From Deltaproteobacteria bacterium (GTDB lineage Bacteria; Desulfobacterota; DSM-4660; Desulfatiglandales; HGW-15), in assembly GCA_016930835.1 (NCBI GenBank), contig JAFGGA010000046.1, positions 1 through 57,264 of the forward strand: a stretch of DNA of 57,264 bases. Direction: 5' to 3'. Below the pieces are notes generated by a model. It was not told where the DNA came from. It did no database searches and worked only from the letters and a program-made list of their open reading frames with translations. The position numbers and the translations under genes are program-made. Positions 26,136-33,990 of the stretch are shown here, piece after piece (position 1 is the stretch's first letter; the number at the start of each line of letters is the position of its first letter).

Positions 26136-27503
26136 CTATGCATCTGCGAAAATGACAGGGTCAGGACCAAAGGAAGGCAATCCATGATGGGAAGGCGAAG
26201 GATAATGGAATTCATTGCCTTCATAATTTTGGAGCGTCCAATCCTCCCCGTCCCTCCCCGTTATATAATTGGGCATAACCGGGATCTTTCCGCCCCCGCC
26301 CGGGGCATCGATCACGTAAGTGGGAATCGCATAACCGCTGGTGAATCCCCTTAATCCCCTGATGATTTCCAGGCCTTTGTCCACCGAAGTGCGAAAATGG
26401 GACGAACCGGATATGGGATCACATTGATAAAGGTAATAAGGTCTCACGCGCATCATCAATAGATGATGGACCAATTCGGACATGGTCTCCAGACGGTCAT
26501 TAATGCCTGATAGAAGAACGGTCTGGGATCCCAACGGGATGCCCGCGTCGGCCAACATGGAGCATGCCTTATAGCTCTCGGGTGTGCACTCTTCCGGATG
26601 GGTAAAGTGGAGACTCATCCAGAGGGGGTGATATTTTCGAAGCATTTTGACCAACTGCGGTGTAACACGTTGCGGTAAGACAGCAGGGATCTTGGTGCCG
26701 ATTCGAATGATCTCAACATGGGGAATCCTTCGTAAACCGGCGAGTATCCAGCCCAGACGGTCGTCACTCAAGGTTAAGGGATCTCCTCCTGAGATCAAGA
26801 CGTCCCGGATTTGAGGATTGGACTCGATATATTCAAACGCCTTTTCCAGTCTGGAACGGGTGGGGTATAGAGCACCGTGCCCAACCACACGGGAGCGTGT
26901 ACAGTAGCGGCAATATGTCGAGCAAAAATCCAGGGCAAGCAGAAGGACCCTATCCGGATAACGATGAACCAATCCTGGAACCGGACTCTGGTGTTCTTCT
27001 CCAAGGGGGTCATCCGCTTCTTCCGGGGCACGAAAAAGTTCGTGGATCGTAGGAATGACCGTTCGGCGCAAAGGTGAGGACGGATCATCCGGAGAGATCA
27101 GGCTCAGGTAGTATGGTGTAATCCCTACGGGAAGTTTGACCGTTAAGGTGTCCATGGCTGTTCTTTCCTCATCGGAAAGGACCACTAACCGTTCTAGTTG
27201 TGAAAGGTTTCTAATACGATTGTTGATCTGCCAGTGCCAATCATTCCACTGTTTGTCGGCAACAAGGGGAAAGAAGCGGCGACGGAAGGATTTGGTTTTG
27301 ATGGAGGTTCGAGGTGTACGTTTACCCGGGAAAGGAAGGATTATCCCAGGTTGATGGTATCTTGTAAAAATGGTTTGAGGTTTTTGAACAACATTTTGAA
27401 GTGAAACCAGATTACTCGGAGGTTCCTCATCGTTGTCCTGAGGGATCTCTTTTGTAAAGGTACTGCTACCTGAACATTGAAAAAGCGGCATGGCTTCATC
27501 CAT
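26136..27503 (-). CDS. kamA: Lysine 2,3-aminomutase-family radical SAM/PLP enzyme
   Basis: A 455-residue KamA-family protein. Cys194, Cys198 and Cys201 (CSTYCRYC) bind the 4Fe-4S cluster. Lys406 in DAPGGGGKIPVMPNY is the PLP lysine. Asp362 and Asp399 occupy the positions of Asp293 and Asp330 of clostridial lysine 2,3-aminomutase with identical spacing (37 and 7 residues to the Lys). Those residues hold the lysine side-chain amine, and glutamate aminomutases replace them. L-lysine to beta-lysine is therefore the best guess. AGGAGGG lies 7 nt before the ATG. First gene of the five-gene minus-strand operon. Typical KamA is about 415 residues; the extra length is N-terminal. Confidence 0.9.
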   Translation of the reverse strand: MDEAMPLFQCSGSSTFTKEIPQDNDEEPPSNLVSLQNVVQKPQTIFTRYHQPGIILPFPGKRTPRTSIKTKSFRRRFFPLVADKQWNDWHWQINNRIRNLSQLERLVVLSDEERTAMDTLTVKLPVGITPYYLSLISPDDPSSPLRRTVIPTIHELFRAPEEADDPLGEEHQSPVPGLVHRYPDRVLLLALDFCSTYCRYCTRSRVVGHGALYPTRSRLEKAFEYIESNPQIRDVLISGGDPLTLSDDRLGWILAGLRRIPHVEIIRIGTKIPAVLPQRVTPQLVKMLRKYHPLWMSLHFTHPEECTPESYKACSMLADAGIPLGSQTVLLSGINDRLETMSELVHHLLMMRVRPYYLYQCDPISGSSHFRTSVDKGLEIIRGLRGFTSGYAIPTYVIDAPGGGGKIPVMPNYITGRDGEDWTLQNYEGNEFHYPSPSHHGLPSFGPDPVIFADA

Positions 27504-27544
27504 CTATCGGCCCTCCTGAAATGTGATTATTTAAAAATGCAAAT

Positions 27545-27572
27545 ATGATAAGCTCATCTATAAATAATGCAA
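27545..27572 (-). promoter_or_regulatory. Candidate promoter of the kamA operon
   Basis: On the minus strand TTGCAT (27572-27567) and TATCAT (27550-27545) are 16 nt apart in a very AT-rich stretch, about 40 nt upstream of the kamA start codon. Confidence 0.5.
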
Positions 27573-27695
27573 GCGATTTTTTTATTAATCGATTATTTTT
27601 TTATTTTATTTTCGGCATTCTTTTAACGGCACATGAGCAAAAAATGAGGGTTTAATGGAAATGTTTTTTGGGGGGCTTAGTTCAAGGGTGGGGTA

Positions 27696-28031
27696 TCAGG
27701 GGGCCAGCAGGACCTGCTCGCCAAATCGTTTCGAGAGTGAGTTGGTTAGGTCATCAACCGCTGTTTGGTCGGCAAACTCCACCATCAGTTCACCACTTTC
27801 ACCCAGCACGAGGGTACCGTGTTTTTCAACAATCTCCAGAACCTCTGCCGGCTCCACCGTCCACCATCCGCGGGTGCGCATCAGCAGTTCGCGGCCTTTA
27901 AGCTTTCTGGGGGTGACCAGATCAATGGTCCGAAACATGGCACCCCATCCGATTTCAGCCGGTGCCTTTAAGACCGGACTCACCGGGTCATGATAGATTC
28001 TACAGCGACCAAATAGACGTAAGCGGATCAT
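27696..28031 (-). CDS. Hypothetical protein, last gene of a thioesterase-MFS operon
   Basis: A 111-residue protein of unknown family, predicted alpha/beta and soluble (MIRLRLFGRCRIYHD at the N-terminus, FADQTAVDDLTNSLSKRFG near the end). AAAGGA stands 8 nt before the ATG at 28031; a longer start would overlap the upstream gene. It is the fourth gene of a compact minus-strand operon. Confidence 0.65.
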   Translation of the reverse strand: MIRLRLFGRCRIYHDPVSPVLKAPAEIGWGAMFRTIDLVTPRKLKGRELLMRTRGWWTVEPAEVLEIVEKHGTLVLGESGELMVEFADQTAVDDLTNSLSKRFGEQVLLAP

Positions 28032-28053
28032 TAAAAATGTCCTTTTTATTATC

Positions 28054-28398
28054 TCAATTCCCGACACGAAGGTCACTAAAAACCCTTTTGACTTCTTCCC
28101 CCGCGGGCAAAAGATCTGAAGGCACCTCTATCCCATCTTGATAGATGGCTTCGGCCATAGCGTAAATATATATATCGTACGCGAAGCATTCATCAATATC
28201 TAGCCCTATCCGGTTGGCTGAAACCCAGGCCCGTTCAAATAGAGCCAGGGCCTTCTCCCGCCATGCCCTTATGCGGAGATCATAGAGGCTGATACCCAGT
28301 TCGTGCAGCAGCCGGGCCTGGGCCGCCTCCATGGCCTTAAAAACCCTTCGCATGATTTGCACGGAAGGATCTTTTCCCCATTCATCGATTTGATTCAT
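28054..28398 (-). CDS. Hypothetical helical protein in the thioesterase-MFS operon
   Basis: A 114-residue, mainly helical, soluble protein (VFKAMEAAQARLLHELG, then WREKALALFERAW). I do not recognise a family. The ATG at 28398 follows the MFS gene stop by 4 nt, which favours it over the longer in-frame start that overlaps that gene. It lies between the transporter gene and another small unknown. Confidence 0.65.
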   Translation of the reverse strand: MNQIDEWGKDPSVQIMRRVFKAMEAAQARLLHELGISLYDLRIRAWREKALALFERAWVSANRIGLDIDECFAYDIYIYAMAEAIYQDGIEVPSDLLPAGEEVKRVFSDLRVGN

Positions 28399-28402
28399 TT
28401 CA

Positions 28403-29581
28403 TCAACCTTCACCTTTTGGTTTGACGATAAAGGTGGCAAGGATTACCAATCCCGTGAGCATTGAGCCGGGTACACAAACCAACCAAAGGCCCATTTCAA
28501 CCGAATGGTGATCTCCCAGATATCCGATCACTATAGGGGCTATTGAGGCTGAAGCATAACCCACTGTCGCCATAATGCCGAGGGCCAATCCTTTGAACGA
28601 GGGAAAAACCAGACCGGTAAACGTCCAGAGAGCCCCCATCACAGCCGCGCCGATAAACCCGGCCTGAAATGTAAAATATCCACGCCACCCCATACTCGAG
28701 ACAGAAAGGATGAGGATGAGTGAAAGGCAGAGAACAGCGGCGCCCGCGAATCCGACCGAGCGGTAGCCGAGCTTATCCGAGACCCAACCCATGATAGGTC
28801 TTCCAATAAATTGTCCGAGGCCATATAACCCCGCGATGACCCCGGCGGTTGCAACAATCGCACTTCGTTCCAATTCAAGAAATGCCGGGTACCACATGGT
28901 AAATCCAAATTCGGTGGCGATTTGAAACGCAGCGGCCAAACTTAAAAGAGCGAGCATCACTAAGTTTGTGGGAATGAAAAGGTTTTTATCCAACAAAGGT
29001 CGGGATTGAACAAGCCCTCCTTGATCTTCGGGCCACAATAGGTACATGAATAAAGTGATGATCAAGCCTGCGATACCGGCCACGAAAAAAGGGGATCGCC
29101 AACCACCTGTCAGGTTAACAAGCCACCCGGCCATAGCCGGGCCGGTAAACCATCCAAGGGAAGATCCGGACGACATGAGCGTCAGATAAAACCCTGGCCG
29201 CTTTGGAAAAAGCTCCAATGTAAAGGCCAGCAGGGGTACAAAAAAGAATGCCTCGCCGATCCCCGTAAAAAAACGTCCCATGAAAAGCTGGTTGGTACTC
29301 TTGGCCAATCCGCATAAGAGCGTGAGGCCTGAAAACGCGAAGATACCCGCCAGTACGGCCAATTTTCTTCCATATCGGTCGGAGATAATCCCCGCAATGA
29401 TGGGTGTGAACATGTAGCCCCAGAGCGATGCCGAACCGATGACGCCAATGGCGGTCTTGTCTACCCCGAACTCACGCATCAGGGGTGGAATCACCGGGCC
29501 AAATATCCATCGCTGGGTGAAATAAAGCACCATGCCAAGCCAACCCATGAGAAAGAATAATCCATTTTTTTTATCCATCAT
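28403..29581 (-). CDS. MFS transporter
   Basis: A 392-residue major-facilitator protein with about 12 membrane helices. The loop-2/3 motif GIISDRYGRK and its repeat GWVSDKLGYRS in the second half are clear. Substrate cannot be read from the sequence. It overlaps the thioesterase gene by 11 nt, so import of a carboxylic acid that is then handled as a CoA ester, or export of its hydrolysis product, is a reasonable inference. Confidence 0.9.
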   Translation of the reverse strand: MMDKKNGLFFLMGWLGMVLYFTQRWIFGPVIPPLMREFGVDKTAIGVIGSASLWGYMFTPIIAGIISDRYGRKLAVLAGIFAFSGLTLLCGLAKSTNQLFMGRFFTGIGEAFFFVPLLAFTLELFPKRPGFYLTLMSSGSSLGWFTGPAMAGWLVNLTGGWRSPFFVAGIAGLIITLFMYLLWPEDQGGLVQSRPLLDKNLFIPTNLVMLALLSLAAAFQIATEFGFTMWYPAFLELERSAIVATAGVIAGLYGLGQFIGRPIMGWVSDKLGYRSVGFAGAAVLCLSLILILSVSSMGWRGYFTFQAGFIGAAVMGALWTFTGLVFPSFKGLALGIMATVGYASASIAPIVIGYLGDHHSVEMGLWLVCVPGSMLTGLVILATFIVKPKGEG

Positions 29582-30002
29582 TCGATCGCTCTATATAATC
29601 ATTTAATCCTTGACGCAGCCAATCAGGGAGTTCGATCTTTTCAAATGTATCCGCGCGGACACAAACCGTGATATTATGCCCTTCAACCACGAGATCGTCT
29701 TCCTCCCCCATTCGAAATCCCCTGTATCCCCATTTAATCGAGGTATTGCCCATGTGAAGAATCCTGACCTCCATGTCGATTCGATCTCCGTACCGCATTC
29801 TTCTACGAAAATCACTTTCCAGATGGACAGTGGGAAATGATACCTTGCGTTTATGTAAAACATCCGCATAATCGATCCCCAGTTCATCGGCAAAAAACCC
29901 TTCCATGGCAAGATGAAAATAATGAACAAAACGGGGATAGTAGACGATACCGGCATTATCGATATCCGAAAAACAGACCCTTATGGGTGCGCGGAAAGCC
30001 AT
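29571..30002 (-). CDS. Hot-dog-fold acyl-CoA thioesterase (4-hydroxybenzoyl-CoA thioesterase type)
   Basis: A 143-residue single hot-dog protein. The N-terminal motif CFSDIDNAGIVYYPRF carries the catalytic Asp of the YbgC/4-hydroxybenzoyl-CoA thioesterase group (DxDxxGxVYYxxY). It should hydrolyse an acyl- or aroyl-CoA. AAAGGAGG precedes the ATG. First gene of the four-gene minus-strand operon with the MFS transporter. Confidence 0.88.
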   Translation of the reverse strand: MAFRAPIRVCFSDIDNAGIVYYPRFVHYFHLAMEGFFADELGIDYADVLHKRKVSFPTVHLESDFRRRMRYGDRIDMEVRILHMGNTSIKWGYRGFRMGEEDDLVVEGHNITVCVRADTFEKIELPDWLRQGLNDYIERSNDG

Positions 30003-30080
30003 AACATGAATCCTCCTTTTTGTAATTCATGGTTGCTTAGGTTCGAACCCCATCTACATGGGACATAGAATCCTGATCGG

Positions 30081-31652
30081 TCAAATAGCATTATTCAATC
30101 CTAGTTTAAGCGTTTGGGTGATGATACTCGGAAGTTCATCCATATCATGGGTAACAAAGATAACGGTCACCTCCAATTGATCCCCGATGGCATCGACTAG
30201 ATTTAGAACGCGATGTCGATTCTTGATATCAAGACCTTGGCATGGTTCATCCATAAACAGCAATAGCGGCTGTTTGACCAAGGCCCTGGCTATCAGGATC
30301 ATGCGCTGTATCCCGTCCGATAGGGTATCGAACATGGTTTCAGCATAATTGAAAAGCCCCAGATTTTCCATCCAAAACTTTGCCATTCGGCGCTGCTCCA
30401 TGGAACAACGGGCATAGAGCCCGAGTGAATCAAAAAATCCTGTACAGACCGCGTCTAACCCGGAGATCCGCCGAGGAAAATATAGATGCAATTCAGGGCT
30501 TACAAATCCGATATTATGTTTGATCTCCCAGATGCTCTCCCCTGAGCCTTTGCGTTTACCGAACAATCTAAGATCATTGGCATAAGCCTGAGGATTGTCG
30601 CCCAGAATCAAACTCAAGAGAGTGGTTTTGCCTGAACCGTTGGGACCGACTAAAGCCCACTGGTCCCCTTTTTTTATTGTCCAATTGATGTTGCAAAGGA
30701 CCGACATCCCGTCATAGGAGACGTTTATATTCTTCATGTCAACCAGGACATCACCGTCTTTATATTTAGGCCGCGATTCCGATTTCTGATGTGCACTAAG
30801 ATTATATTCCATTGGCGAAAAACCTTCCCGCATTTTGCTGAAAGTGCCAATAACTTTTTGTTTTGGCCCGGCAGCCGTGATTTTCAGGTTCTCAATCACC
30901 ATGACATGGGTAATGTCCGGTAGAATCTCATCCTCACGGGATGTGACAATGATAATCCGTAAACGGTCTTTCATCAAATTTTCAAGGGTCGCTTTCAGCC
31001 GTACGCGATAGTCCTGGTCAAGACCGGCTAAAGGACTATCCAGAATGAGTAGACGCGGTCTGGTAAGGAGCGCCCTGGCCAACATGACCTTTCGCATTTC
31101 ACCATTTGAGAGTTGAATAATTTTTTTCTTTATCAATCCCTGAATGGCCAAAGTCGAAATAATATTTTTTCTATCCGCCTTAAATATATGAGAATCCGGG
31201 TGCCAGGCATCAACCTGATAAGGATTGATGTGGTAAACACGCTCTTCAGATAGATATTCCGACACCGTCATGGCGTCAATGTTTTCACTGCTGTGCCAGC
31301 GTGCTTGATAAATTTGATCCGCCCGCGCCCGCGCCTGTTTCTGTTTGTCAAAGCTGACGTAAGAGATGGCATGCTTTAAGGGAATGGTTGAATTCGAAAA
31401 GCCGCTCTTAGAAGGCGTTTTTAAGAAATGATAAACGATTTTTCCCTTAACCGCAGGAACCTGACCGGAAAAGGCCCTTGCCAGAATCGACTTTCCTGAG
31501 CCATTGTCTCCGACAATAGCCCAGTGCTCATCATCAAAAAATTCCCAGCTGGATTCCGGAAATGCAATCTGGTTATCTATACGAAGAGAGACATGATCAA
31601 AAGATATAAATAGGTTTCTATTCTTTACGGCCAAAAACTTAAAACTCCACAA
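30081..31652 (-). CDS. ModF-like protein with two ABC ATPase domains
   Basis: About 523 residues containing two ABC ATPase domains and no membrane segment, the layout of ModF/PhrA. Walker A motifs are GDNGSGKS and GPNGSGKTT. In domain 1 the Walker B reads LLILDSPLAGLD, with Ser where the catalytic Glu is expected, and both signature motifs are unusual (LSNGE, LSDGI). Domain 2 keeps MDEP. ATP hydrolysis is thus probably asymmetric. No ATG exists before the first Walker A, so the start is a TTG (31652 or 31634) or the 5' end has been lost; the gene borders a zone of decayed genes. Confidence 0.75.
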   Translation of the reverse strand: MWSFKFLAVKNRNLFISFDHVSLRIDNQIAFPESSWEFFDDEHWAIVGDNGSGKSILARAFSGQVPAVKGKIVYHFLKTPSKSGFSNSTIPLKHAISYVSFDKQKQARARADQIYQARWHSSENIDAMTVSEYLSEERVYHINPYQVDAWHPDSHIFKADRKNIISTLAIQGLIKKKIIQLSNGEMRKVMLARALLTRPRLLILDSPLAGLDQDYRVRLKATLENLMKDRLRIIIVTSREDEILPDITHVMVIENLKITAAGPKQKVIGTFSKMREGFSPMEYNLSAHQKSESRPKYKDGDVLVDMKNINVSYDGMSVLCNINWTIKKGDQWALVGPNGSGKTTLLSLILGDNPQAYANDLRLFGKRKGSGESIWEIKHNIGFVSPELHLYFPRRISGLDAVCTGFFDSLGLYARCSMEQRRMAKFWMENLGLFNYAETMFDTLSDGIQRMILIARALVKQPLLLFMDEPCQGLDIKNRHRVLNLVDAIGDQLEVTVIFVTHDMDELPSIITQTLKLGLNNAI

Positions 31653-31661
31653 TATTTAGGA

Positions 31662-31859
31662 TCATCTTTCAGCTAATCCCCCATGATTTTTTCTGAAGAA
31701 TGCCGCAGATTCCTCATAACCTATTGCCTGATAAAATGGCCTAGCGCGACGCGTGGCAAGACCAATAAGTATAGATCCTTTTGAAACGGCTCAATCCTCA
31801 ACGGATTTCATGAGACCCTTTCCAATACCACTTCTGCGTCGATCACCTCTTAAATATTG
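31662..31859 (-). pseudogene. GNAT acetyltransferase fragment with in-frame stop
   Basis: Reading the minus strand from 31859 gives a C-terminal GNAT piece: RRRSGIGKGLMKSVED, then a TGA, then ILIGLATRRARPFYQAIGYE. The acetyl-CoA loop and the typical ARPFYxxxGYE ending are recognisable, but the N-terminal half is absent and one stop interrupts the frame. Confidence 0.7.
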
Positions 31860-31990
31860 ATTCGTGGGTCTCCCTGCCAGGGTGTTTTGTAAACTCGATG
31901 ACTGCCGGTGCTCTGACGCGGTTTCCCGAAGAAATGATCTCAAACGTTACATAAATCGCTAAAACGTATCCCCTTCGGATTTTGCATCAT
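31850..31990 (-). pseudogene. HicA-like toxin remnant
   Basis: From the ATG at 31990 the frame reads QNPKGIRFSDLC, a TGA, then GKPRQSTGSHRVYKTPWQGD and stops at 31850. The GSHRVYKTPW segment is the core of HicA-type mRNA-interferase toxins, including the catalytic His. It has an internal stop and a lost C-terminus, where the GNAT fragment begins. Non-functional. Confidence 0.65.
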
Positions 31991-32239
31991 GCTGGCTATA
32001 ATTACATCAATTTTGGCCATGACCTAACAGTATCAATACTGATATCATTGTCAGGGACTCATTTTTGCTTTAAAGCCGATTGGTTTCAGGTTGATGCACA
32101 GAAAAGGATGCCCATAACTAGAGAGCGGATTTTTAGCCCTTCTGGTTCATGGGCTTGTTATGTGAATGATGTGATGATTGACTCAACCGGAAAATTGTTC
32201 TCGATCAACCTTCCCCGCTGCAAGATCAAGTATTATTTT

Positions 32240-32388
32240 TTATTGATCATCAATTGCCGCTTTAGATTGTCCTATTAGGTCTTCAATAGAGGCAGTGATA
32301 AATTGATCTGCAAAATACCCAATTTTTCGGCTTTTTTCCAAAGCAATGCCGCCTTAAAGTCATCTATTTGTACTGTGATTGTTGCCAT
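32240..32388 (-). pseudogene. Frameshifted small antitoxin-like gene
   Basis: AAGGA stands 7 nt before the ATG at 32388. The first frame gives TVQIDDFKAALLWKKAEKLG, and the next frame continues DQFITASIEDLIGQSKAAID to a stop at 32240. The joined product resembles short DNA-binding antitoxins; a single frameshift breaks it. It may be the former partner of the toxin remnant at 31850-31990. Confidence 0.6.
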
Positions 32389-32460
32389 AATTATTCCTTA
32401 TAATTTGTTTTAATGAAACCAATATATCCCAAAAAGGATAAATCTTCAATGCTAAGAATT

Positions 32461-32643
32461 TCACATATGAGTAGAAGCAAATTCGCCGATATTCACCGAA
32501 TGAAATTCACCGCCTTTAGCAAATACCTGAATCCTGAACCAATCATCTACTGCGGCTTGAAGCACCTTGATTAAAAAGCTTGTTTCGTGATTTTGTTCCT
32601 CACCATATCGGTAATATGCCTGCGGGTCAAAATCACTCCAACT
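32461..32643 (-). pseudogene. C-terminal fragment of an unidentified protein
   Basis: An open stretch without a start codon reads SDFDPQAYYRYGEEQNHETS, later AVDDWFRIQVFAKGGEF, and ends in ASTHM with a stop at 32461. A likely frameshift lies at its upstream end, where another frame gives DYKVK. The composition is protein-like but I do not recognise the family. Confidence 0.45.
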
Positions 32644-32810
32644 TCACTTTATAGTCAGGCTTTCGGCGCCTCGCTACGATAATTGATGCAAGATTCAGGT
32701 ATATAAATTCATCGACCCAAATAAAGTGGGAGAATCAACACGCTATGTGGGTCCTGGCGTATAAATAAAAATGGATTGAACAGTGCAGGTTCCCAGGCCA
32801 TCCAAAGACC

Positions 32811-33009
32811 CTATTTGCATGTTTTATCATCAGCCTCACGGCCTTTTATCTGTTTCGTAATCTCATGATGAATGGGTCCGGTATCATGCCGGAGGCATCT
32901 GGTCATGCTTGAACTCCGTTACGATCTCCAGTTTAGGTTTCTCCATGTCATTGGCCTTAAGATACTGGAATAGCCCCACGGCCATCAATAGAAGCCTGGC
33001 TGCCAATTC
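32811..33009 (-). pseudogene. Frameshifted fragment of an unidentified helical protein
   Basis: The minus strand from 33009 reads LLLMAVGLFQYLKANDMEKP, later IVTEFKHDQMPPA, stops, and after a one-base shift continues DTGPIHHEITKQIKGRE to a stop at 32811. It is truncated exactly where the plus-strand acyltransferase fragment begins (about 33003), so the two were joined by a deletion or recombination. Confidence 0.5.
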
Positions 33010-33253
33010 TTACGACATTTATCTCTCTCGCTACCCATGCGTCTTTCTTTTTCAACTCATTTTATTCACTTTGCCGGGGATTTATCCGTTGCTTAAACTC
33101 TTTCTTGTTTTATTGGCGTCCATATCGTCAAGTTATTTGACCAGCCAGTATCTAAAAAGACCCTATTCGCGATTGACGATTGCCGCGACGACAGGTCTGT
33201 TTCTTATCCTGGTGATAGGTATTCGTGTTAAAAAAAAAATAAAAGGAGAATAA
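33003..33253 (+). pseudogene. C-terminal fragment of an acyltransferase-3 (OafA-type) membrane protein
   Basis: The plus strand encodes NSYDIYLSRYPCVFLFQ followed by two hydrophobic helices and SSYLTSQYLKRPYSRL, the ending typical of acyltransferase family 3 O-acyltransferases. The N-terminal 300 or so residues are missing. An ATG-started frame from 32909 includes it, but its first part is antisense to the fragment at 32811-33009 and is not genuine. Confidence 0.55.
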
Positions 33254-33356
33254 AAAATGGACCCATGGATTTTCCTTGACGCCGCGGAATCTTTTTCATA
33301 GGTATTATTAATTGTTTTATAATAGTATTCAAGGTTCGTCGTACTGAAAAGCCAGT

Positions 33357-33383
33357 GGATTCCGGCCTCCGCCGGAATGACGG
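33357..33383. repeat. Short palindromic repeat (GGATTCCGG/CCGGAATGAC type)
   Basis: TCCGGC and GCCGGA pair around a short loop inside GGATTCCGGCCTCC...GGAATGACGG. The same GGATTCCGG/CCGGAATGAC words recur at 45821-45924, 48328-48354, 51199-51307 and 51455-51556. Confidence 0.65.
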
Positions 33384-33463
33384 TGGTGCGGATGATTACG
33401 AGAGATTTATTAGATCCGTTTGGGTGTAAAATTTTATTGATCCCTAAATGAATAGGACGGCTT

Positions 33464-33979
33464 ATGAAAGGTTACGTACAGGTTTATACCGGAAATGGTA
33501 AAGGAAAGACCACGGCTGCATTGGGTCAGGCTTTGAGGGCGGCCGGTGCGGGCCTTCGGGTCTATATCGCTCAATTTTTAAAAGGCATGCATTACAGTGA
33601 ATTGCATTCTATTCAAAGGTATTCCGACCTGATCACACTCAAACAATATGGTGGTGCCTGCTTTATCAATGGAAAGCCCAGTGAGGAAGATTACAGGCTT
33701 AGCGGTTTAGGTCTTAGAGAATCCAGGGAGGCTATATTGTCAGGAAAATACGAAATGGTGATCCTGGATGAGGCCAATGTCGCCGTTCATTTTGGATTGT
33801 TAAAGGTGGAAGACCTGCTTGATCTGATCGCGATCAAACCGGAAGGCCTTGAATTGGTTATCACGGGACGCTATGCCCCAACCGAGCTTTTGGAAAAGGC
33901 GGACCTGGTTACGGAGATGAAAGAGATCAAGCATTATTACACGGCCGGTGTGCAAGCCAGGAATGGGATAGAAAAATAA
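33464..33979 (+). CDS. cobO: Cob(I)yrinic acid a,c-diamide adenosyltransferase
   Basis: A 171-residue CobO/BtuR-type ATP:corrinoid adenosyltransferase. The P-loop GNGKGKTTAALGQALRA, the AQFLKG segment, VILDEANVAVHFGLL and the C-terminal TEMKEIKHYYTAGVQARNGIE are characteristic. It attaches the adenosyl group to reduced corrinoids in the cytoplasm, the first intracellular step after uptake. It is the first gene of the corrinoid island but lies upstream of the riboswitch, so the riboswitch does not control it. Confidence 0.95.
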   Translation: MKGYVQVYTGNGKGKTTAALGQALRAAGAGLRVYIAQFLKGMHYSELHSIQRYSDLITLKQYGGACFINGKPSEEDYRLSGLGLRESREAILSGKYEMVILDEANVAVHFGLLKVEDLLDLIAIKPEGLELVITGRYAPTELLEKADLVTEMKEIKHYYTAGVQARNGIEK

Positions 33980-33990
33980 AGGAGAATAAG

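Noticed and set aside
30036-30055. GGTTCGAACCCC, resembling a tRNA T-arm
   Set aside because: No acceptor, D or anticodon arms at the right distances on either strand.
31932-31990. Internal TGA in the HicA-like frame read as selenocysteine
   Set aside because: No selenocysteine insertion element is apparent, HicA is not a selenoprotein family, and the C-terminus is lost as well.
31982-32278. 98-codon plus-strand ORF
   Set aside because: It is antisense to the toxin remnant and overlaps the antitoxin remnant, both of which have recognisable protein signatures.
32909-33002. N-terminal part of the plus-strand ORF leading into the acyltransferase fragment
   Set aside because: It is antisense to the helical-protein fragment at 32811-33009; only the part from about 33003 shows acyltransferase features.
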